A model generated the notes under the pieces. It did not search any database, had not been told where the DNA came from, and saw only the letters and a list, made by a program, of their open reading frames with translations. This document shows, in pieces, positions 32,842-36,639 of a stretch of DNA of 36,639 nt; the first letter of the stretch is position 1, and each line of letters opens with the position of its first letter. The translations under genes were made by a program, and so were the position numbers. Source of the DNA: Myxococcales bacterium (GTDB lineage: Bacteria > Myxococcota_A > Polyangia > Polyangiales > Polyangiaceae); the NCBI GenBank assembly GCA_013297655.1, contig JAAFHV010000065.1, positions 1 to 36,639 of the forward strand. Reading direction: 5' to 3'.

Positions 32842-35045
32842 TGGGGCTCCTCGCATTCCAGAGCCCCTTCGGCCGTCATGCGAGCTTCGGTCGACCCCGG
32901 GCTCTTTCGCGCGCAGATCATCCCCGACCGACACTGCATGCCACCCGCGATCGACCCACCACGGCAGAGCGTGCCGCTGAACGGGCTCGCGGAGTTGCAG
33001 TGGTATCCATCGGACTTGCCGCGACAGTCAGAGGGGCCCTCCGCGGCGCGCTCGGTATCGTCCGATAGGCAAGTAACGCCCCGCACGGCGAGCTGCTCGC
33101 GCGTGACGAAGTCGGTGCCGAGCCACGCGCAGCCGACGGCGGCGGTGGTCTTCGAGTCGCCGAGGGATCGCGCATAATTCACCTGTTGGAGCGCCATCGC
33201 CTCGATCCTCATGAAGCTCACCTCGCCGCGCACGGGCTCGGCCGGGCCCACGTTCGGCGCCGTTCGTGCCGAAGCAACCCAAACCTTCTCGATGTTCGCC
33301 AAGTTGCCGGGGATGACGCGTACCGAATGCGCGACGTTCCCCCTATTGAAAAAGAGCCCGCCCCCGCCGTGGACCATGAGATAGAACGCGTGATTCAAGG
33401 GGCCGGCATTGAAATGCACGCAGCCCTGGTCGGGGCCGCGGAAAGCGCATGCCTTGTCCATTTTTCCTCGCATCTTCGGCATCGGCAAAGACGTTAGCCT
33501 CTTCCCGGTGTTGTCCGGCTCGGCCGAGGCCGTGGAGGGCGCGTTCGTTCCGGTTGGGTCGGCGAAGTTGCGTACGTATTTGCCATCGAGGCGTACTGTC
33601 TTGCCGATACCCGTGAAGTCGCGTTGGCCGGCCCGCGCCGCGACGAACACGCCAATCGCGTCGGCGATGCCCTCTTGCATCGCGCCGTCCTCGCCAACGA
33701 GGCCGAGCTTCGCTTTTCTCGTCACGTAGGCGTGCGTCCACTCGTGCGCAGTGATGTCGAGGGCCACCCCCGGGGGCTTGACCCACGCGCCGATCGGTTC
33801 GAGGTAGCCGCCGTCACCGAAGCTCACGAGGTTCGTGACCGGGTCCCAGCTCGCGCTGTGCCTGCCGCCGTCGGCCTCGAACGTCGCCGGGCCGCCGGTG
33901 TGGAAGACGAACTTGTCATTCGCGTGGATAAGGCCGACGAGCTTCCCGTCCGCGGAGGGGCCCTCTCCGCTGAAGAGCGCGCGAAAATGCTTGTCGACTT
34001 GGAGGGCATTGTGGTGCACGTCGACGGCGATGCCGGGCCCGAGGAGCCCGACACCGTTGACCTTGAAGCCGAGCGCCAGATACTGGCCGAGGAACTCGTC
34101 GTTCGTGGCGCTGGAGATGTCGACGCTCTTCGGTGTTCGCTCGGCGGCGGAGACGCTGGTGCACTCCTTAGTCGCCACTTCGCTCGTGCTCGCCGAACCG
34201 TTGCGCACGAGGTAGTACTTACCGTCCTTCAACGTAGTCTCGATCGGGAGGAGATCGCGCTTCGCAGACGGGTCGACCAACTGCGCGAGGGGATAGCTAA
34301 ACATCCCTTTCGCCGGCGCAGACGGAACGGCGGCGCCCTCGAGCCCTGCTCGGGGGCTCGTGACCTCTCGTATGTCGAGGGTGTAGGCATCGAGCTTCGC
34401 CTCGAATCCTTGAAGGTCTATCTTGAAGGTGGTCAGCCAAACGATCTCGCGCTCTCCGCCATTCTCGGTCGCGACGAGTCGCGGCGTGCCGACGATCTCC
34501 GGCGGCGAAGCCTCGGGGAGTCGCATGGCTTTAGCGATGGAGGCGACCTTCGCTTCGACGTCGGCTGCGGTCGTGGTCACCGGGCGGGTGAGCGCGGGAA
34601 CGTCTGCGAGGGCGCCAATCGCTTCGAGCATCGTTCCATCCGTGTCGAGGTCGAGGATGGCGCCCTTTCCCTGGACTTCGATTTCGGTGCCGGGGATTCG
34701 CTGAACCAGATGGATGACCGTGCTCGACGGCTCTGCATCCGATTCTTTCAACGACGGCGGCGATTGCCCCGATCCGAAGGCTTTGCCGTGTTCGGCGAAC
34801 AACTTCTTCGCGGCTGCCAGCGCGCCATCGTGGTCGCGCGCCACCACACGGGTGCGACCGAGGGGGGACGCCACGAAGGCGTCTCCCTTCACGTAGTCGA
34901 CGGAGAACTTCGCTCCGAGCTCGGCTTCGAGCTGACTCTCTAGGCTCGTCTCGAAAGGTGCCGGGCCTTCCGCGCCGTCCGAAGAGCAGGCCGCGACCAA
35001 TAGCGAGAGGGCGAAAGAACCGAGGGCGGGGACTGAACGTTTCAT
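32838..35045 (-). CDS. M4 (thermolysin-family) metallopeptidase lipoprotein
   Basis: From the ATG at 35045, preceded by AAGGAG, the product is 735 residues. A lipoprotein signal ends LVAACSS (Cys20). An FTP/PepSY-like propeptide region spans about 25-235. The M4 catalytic domain carries HEWTH at 434-438 (zinc ligands and catalytic Glu435), the third zinc ligand Glu in QEGIADAIG about 20 residues on, and the thermolysin His231 equivalent in CVHFNAGPLNHAFY, so it should be active. HEWTH replaces the usual HELTH. The last 75 residues form a Cys-rich tail. It is probably a secreted or surface-anchored protease activated by removal of its propeptide. The coupled downstream gene and the divergent M4 paralogue on the right suggest a local protease module. 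Confidence 0.9.
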   Translation of the reverse strand: MKRSVPALGSFALSLLVAACSSDGAEGPAPFETSLESQLEAELGAKFSVDYVKGDAFVASPLGRTRVVARDHDGALAAAKKLFAEHGKAFGSGQSPPSLKESDAEPSSTVIHLVQRIPGTEIEVQGKGAILDLDTDGTMLEAIGALADVPALTRPVTTTAADVEAKVASIAKAMRLPEASPPEIVGTPRLVATENGGEREIVWLTTFKIDLQGFEAKLDAYTLDIREVTSPRAGLEGAAVPSAPAKGMFSYPLAQLVDPSAKRDLLPIETTLKDGKYYLVRNGSASTSEVATKECTSVSAAERTPKSVDISSATNDEFLGQYLALGFKVNGVGLLGPGIAVDVHHNALQVDKHFRALFSGEGPSADGKLVGLIHANDKFVFHTGGPATFEADGGRHSASWDPVTNLVSFGDGGYLEPIGAWVKPPGVALDITAHEWTHAYVTRKAKLGLVGEDGAMQEGIADAIGVFVAARAGQRDFTGIGKTVRLDGKYVRNFADPTGTNAPSTASAEPDNTGKRLTSLPMPKMRGKMDKACAFRGPDQGCVHFNAGPLNHAFYLMVHGGGGLFFNRGNVAHSVRVIPGNLANIEKVWVASARTAPNVGPAEPVRGEVSFMRIEAMALQQVNYARSLGDSKTTAAVGCAWLGTDFVTREQLAVRGVTCLSDDTERAAEGPSDCRGKSDGYHCNSASPFSGTLCRGGSIAGGMQCRSGMICARKSPGSTEARMTAEGALECEEPQ

Positions 35046-35388
35046 CGTGAGCTCCTTGGGCCCTCTATCGCCAGGAGCGGTCGTTCCGTTGCCTCCGCGG
35101 TGTCGATTTCTTCGGACCAGCAAACGTCACGAGAATCAGATGCGTTCGGCTCCAGTGAACGCCTGCGCGTGGTGCTACGCGCTCACGGCTCCACGTGCTG
35201 CAAAGGTCGGCCAGACGAGCCGAAGCCGACGAAACCAACGAGGCGAAGCCGAGCCGGCTGAGCCCAACCCACGATTGGAAACCGGGTCTCACGGCGTATT
35301 TTCGACCCCGAGCCCACAAGACCAACGCCTCCGAAGAAATTCGACACGCCACCCGCAACGAACCCATGGCGCCCGCCGATGAGCGGCC
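35046..35388. other. Divergent intergenic region between two M4 peptidase genes
   Basis: About 340 bases lie between the two divergent start codons. No frame has convincing coding character. The centre is rich in short GCCGA/GAAGCC-like runs. A possible sigma-70-type promoter for the right-hand gene is listed separately; nothing comparable was found for the left-hand gene. Confidence 0.4.
35275..35302 (+). promoter_or_regulatory. Possible promoter for the right-hand M4 peptidase gene
   Basis: TTGGAA at 35275-35280 and TATTTT at 35297-35302 are separated by 16 bases, about 85 bases upstream of the ATG at 35389. The pair resembles a sigma-70 promoter in an otherwise GC-rich sequence. Confidence 0.35.
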
Positions 35389-36639
35389 ATGAACCACACG
35401 TACCTCAGGCTCGCTCCCTTTTCCGTCCTCGGCATCGTAGGGACTTCCCTGCTGCTCGCTGCCTGCAGCGGGGCCGAAGAGCCGCCTCCTTTCGAGCTCT
35501 CCGGCGCGTCGTCCGCTTTGGAACAAAGGCTGGAGGCCGACACCGGCTCCAAGTGGCAAGTCGTTCGCGGCGCGGACAACGTTCCCCGCACGCTCGCGCC
35601 GGTCGGGCACGTGAAGCTCCCCGGCGGCGGCTCGCAAGACGCAGCGCGCGCATTTCTCGCAAAGTACGCAGCAGACCTGGGAGGAGATGGCCTCCGCGAC
35701 CTCGGGGTCGCCGACGAATCCACCTCTGACGATGGCTCGAAGGCCGTTCATTTCTCTCACGTGATCCCCGGCACGTCGCTGCCAGTCTTCGAGCGCGGGA
35801 CAGGGCTCGAGACCGACGCCGATGGCGACGTGTCGTTCGTGGAGTCGGGTCTCGGACTCGATTTTTCTTCGACGACGACCGCGCCGGCGATCTCCGAGGC
35901 CGCGGCGAAGGGCGCAGCGGCGCGTGCAATGCGTTCCACTTGCGGCGACGCAAGCGAGGCGACGTCCGCTGCGCTCGGGGGCTGGCCGAACGACACCGGC
36001 AAGGTCTTTCTTGCCTATCGGCTAGCGCTCGGTGCCGCCGGCACCTGCCGCGCCCCCGTTGTCTACGTGAACGCGGCGACGGGAGACGTTCTCCGGCAAC
36101 GCGACGAATCACCGAGCTACTTCGACACCGTCCGCGGAGGCAGCAGCTACACGTGGAACGACGCCTCGGACAGGAAGACGATTGACGTGTCGCAAGGGGC
36201 CGACTTCGCTTGGTACATGCGTACCCAGAGCGCGCAAGCTCCCGTCGAGACGCGCGACTTCCGCACCGGAAACGTCGTATCGAGCGCTTCGCTCGGCGCT
36301 TGGGACGTCCCCGACCGGGGCATCGCGGTCGACGCGCATTTCCACGCCACGCGCGCCCTCGAGTACTTTCGAGACGCGCACGGTCGGAGGGGGCTCGACG
36401 GACGAGGCGGCATTCTCCAGGTGTATGTGCACGACAATTCTTCCGGAAACTACGACGGCGATAATGCCCACTACCAGCCCGGGAACGCGAGCATTCATCT
36501 CGGCGACGGAAACCCCCGCACGCAGCGCTACCTTCCGTTGGCGCTCTCGTTCGACGTCCTCGTGCACGAGCTCGGACACGGCGTCATCGCTCACACTTCC
36601 CGCCTCGTCTACGAGCGCGAGTCGGGGGCGCTCAACGAG
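35389..36639 (+). CDS. M4 (thermolysin-family) metallopeptidase lipoprotein, cut by the window edge
   Basis: The first 417 residues are present. A lipoprotein signal ends LLLAACSG (Cys26), followed by an FTP/PepSY-like propeptide region (about 30-230). The catalytic domain begins around 240. HELGH at 393-397 provides two zinc ligands and the catalytic Glu, and the sequence stops at SGALNE, exactly where thermolysin has its third zinc-ligand Glu. The C-terminal half lies outside the window. It shares layout and signal type with the divergent M4 gene, but the sequences differ substantially, so they are paralogues rather than a recent duplication. It is probably a secreted or surface protease. 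The ATG has only a weak GAGCGG ribosome site. Confidence 0.88.
   Translation, partial: MNHTYLRLAPFSVLGIVGTSLLLAACSGAEEPPPFELSGASSALEQRLEADTGSKWQVVRGADNVPRTLAPVGHVKLPGGGSQDAARAFLAKYAADLGGDGLRDLGVADESTSDDGSKAVHFSHVIPGTSLPVFERGTGLETDADGDVSFVESGLGLDFSSTTTAPAISEAAAKGAAARAMRSTCGDASEATSAALGGWPNDTGKVFLAYRLALGAAGTCRAPVVYVNAATGDVLRQRDESPSYFDTVRGGSSYTWNDASDRKTIDVSQGADFAWYMRTQSAQAPVETRDFRTGNVVSSASLGAWDVPDRGIAVDAHFHATRALEYFRDAHGRRGLDGRGGILQVYVHDNSSGNYDGDNAHYQPGNASIHLGDGNPRTQRYLPLALSFDVLVHELGHGVIAHTSRLVYERESGALNE

Noticed and set aside
33624-34943. 439-residue plus-strand open frame opposite the M4 peptidase
   Set aside because: The minus-strand gene carries all thermolysin motifs; the plus frame is Arg/Ala/Val-rich shadow.

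Overview
The window is GC-rich, densely coded DNA with almost every codon ending in G or C. The gene content points to a myxobacterium (phylum Myxococcota, probably Polyangiales). Signs are two eukaryote-like Ser/Thr kinases with N-terminal Cys motifs, a SBBP beta-propeller surface protein ending in a MYXO-CTERM-like tail, many lipoproteins with Asp/Ser/Thr/Pro-rich linkers, and secreted M4 metallopeptidases. I saw no rRNA, tRNA, CRISPR array, transposase or replication origin. The genus is inferred, not proven.

Layout. 0.1-4.3 kb (+): a secreted TPR/peptidase-MA protein followed closely by a PrsW-type membrane protease. 4.4-9.9 kb (-): a co-directional run of dienelactone-hydrolase-like enzyme, GNAT acetyltransferase, transmembrane Ser/Thr kinase, CPBP membrane protease and a PNGase F-like lipoprotein. 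10.0-12.2 kb (+): a prolyl oligopeptidase lipoprotein, divergent from that run. 12.3-12.7 kb (-): a small winged-helix-like unknown. 13.0-18.4 kb (+): Dyp-type peroxidase, SBBP repeat protein and cytochrome P450. 18.5-20.6 kb (-): a second, apparently soluble kinase. 20.8-24.6 kb (+): ComEC DNA-uptake channel and adenosine deaminase. 24.6-25.2 kb (-): a Cys-rich lipoprotein. 25.3-26.3 kb (+): an HD-domain protein resembling the back half of a CCA-adding enzyme. 26.4-27.7 kb: three small unknown genes.

27.7-32.0 kb is the accessory part. It has a 620-base stretch with a long inverted repeat, a DUF559 gene and a Cys-rich lipoprotein. Next come three small minus-strand genes of visibly lower GC (one ComJ/immunity-like, one uncharacterised, one all-helical HEAT-like), a possible short gene, and a frameshifted gene remnant. 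32.0-36.6 kb holds two divergent M4 (thermolysin-family) lipoprotein peptidases. The left one is translationally coupled to a secreted protein of unknown function, and the right one runs off the window edge.

How the genes work together. Much of the window concerns the cell envelope and extracellular protein turnover: peptidase-MA, PrsW, CPBP, prolyl oligopeptidase, two M4 enzymes and a putative deglycosylase, which fits a predatory or saprophytic lifestyle. Several convergent gene pairs are separated by strong hairpins. The best candidates for something undescribed are the low-GC immunity-like cluster (29.4-31.2 kb), the M4 peptidase/unknown-protein coupled pair, and the PNGase F-like lipoprotein that appears to lack one of the three acidic active-site residues.
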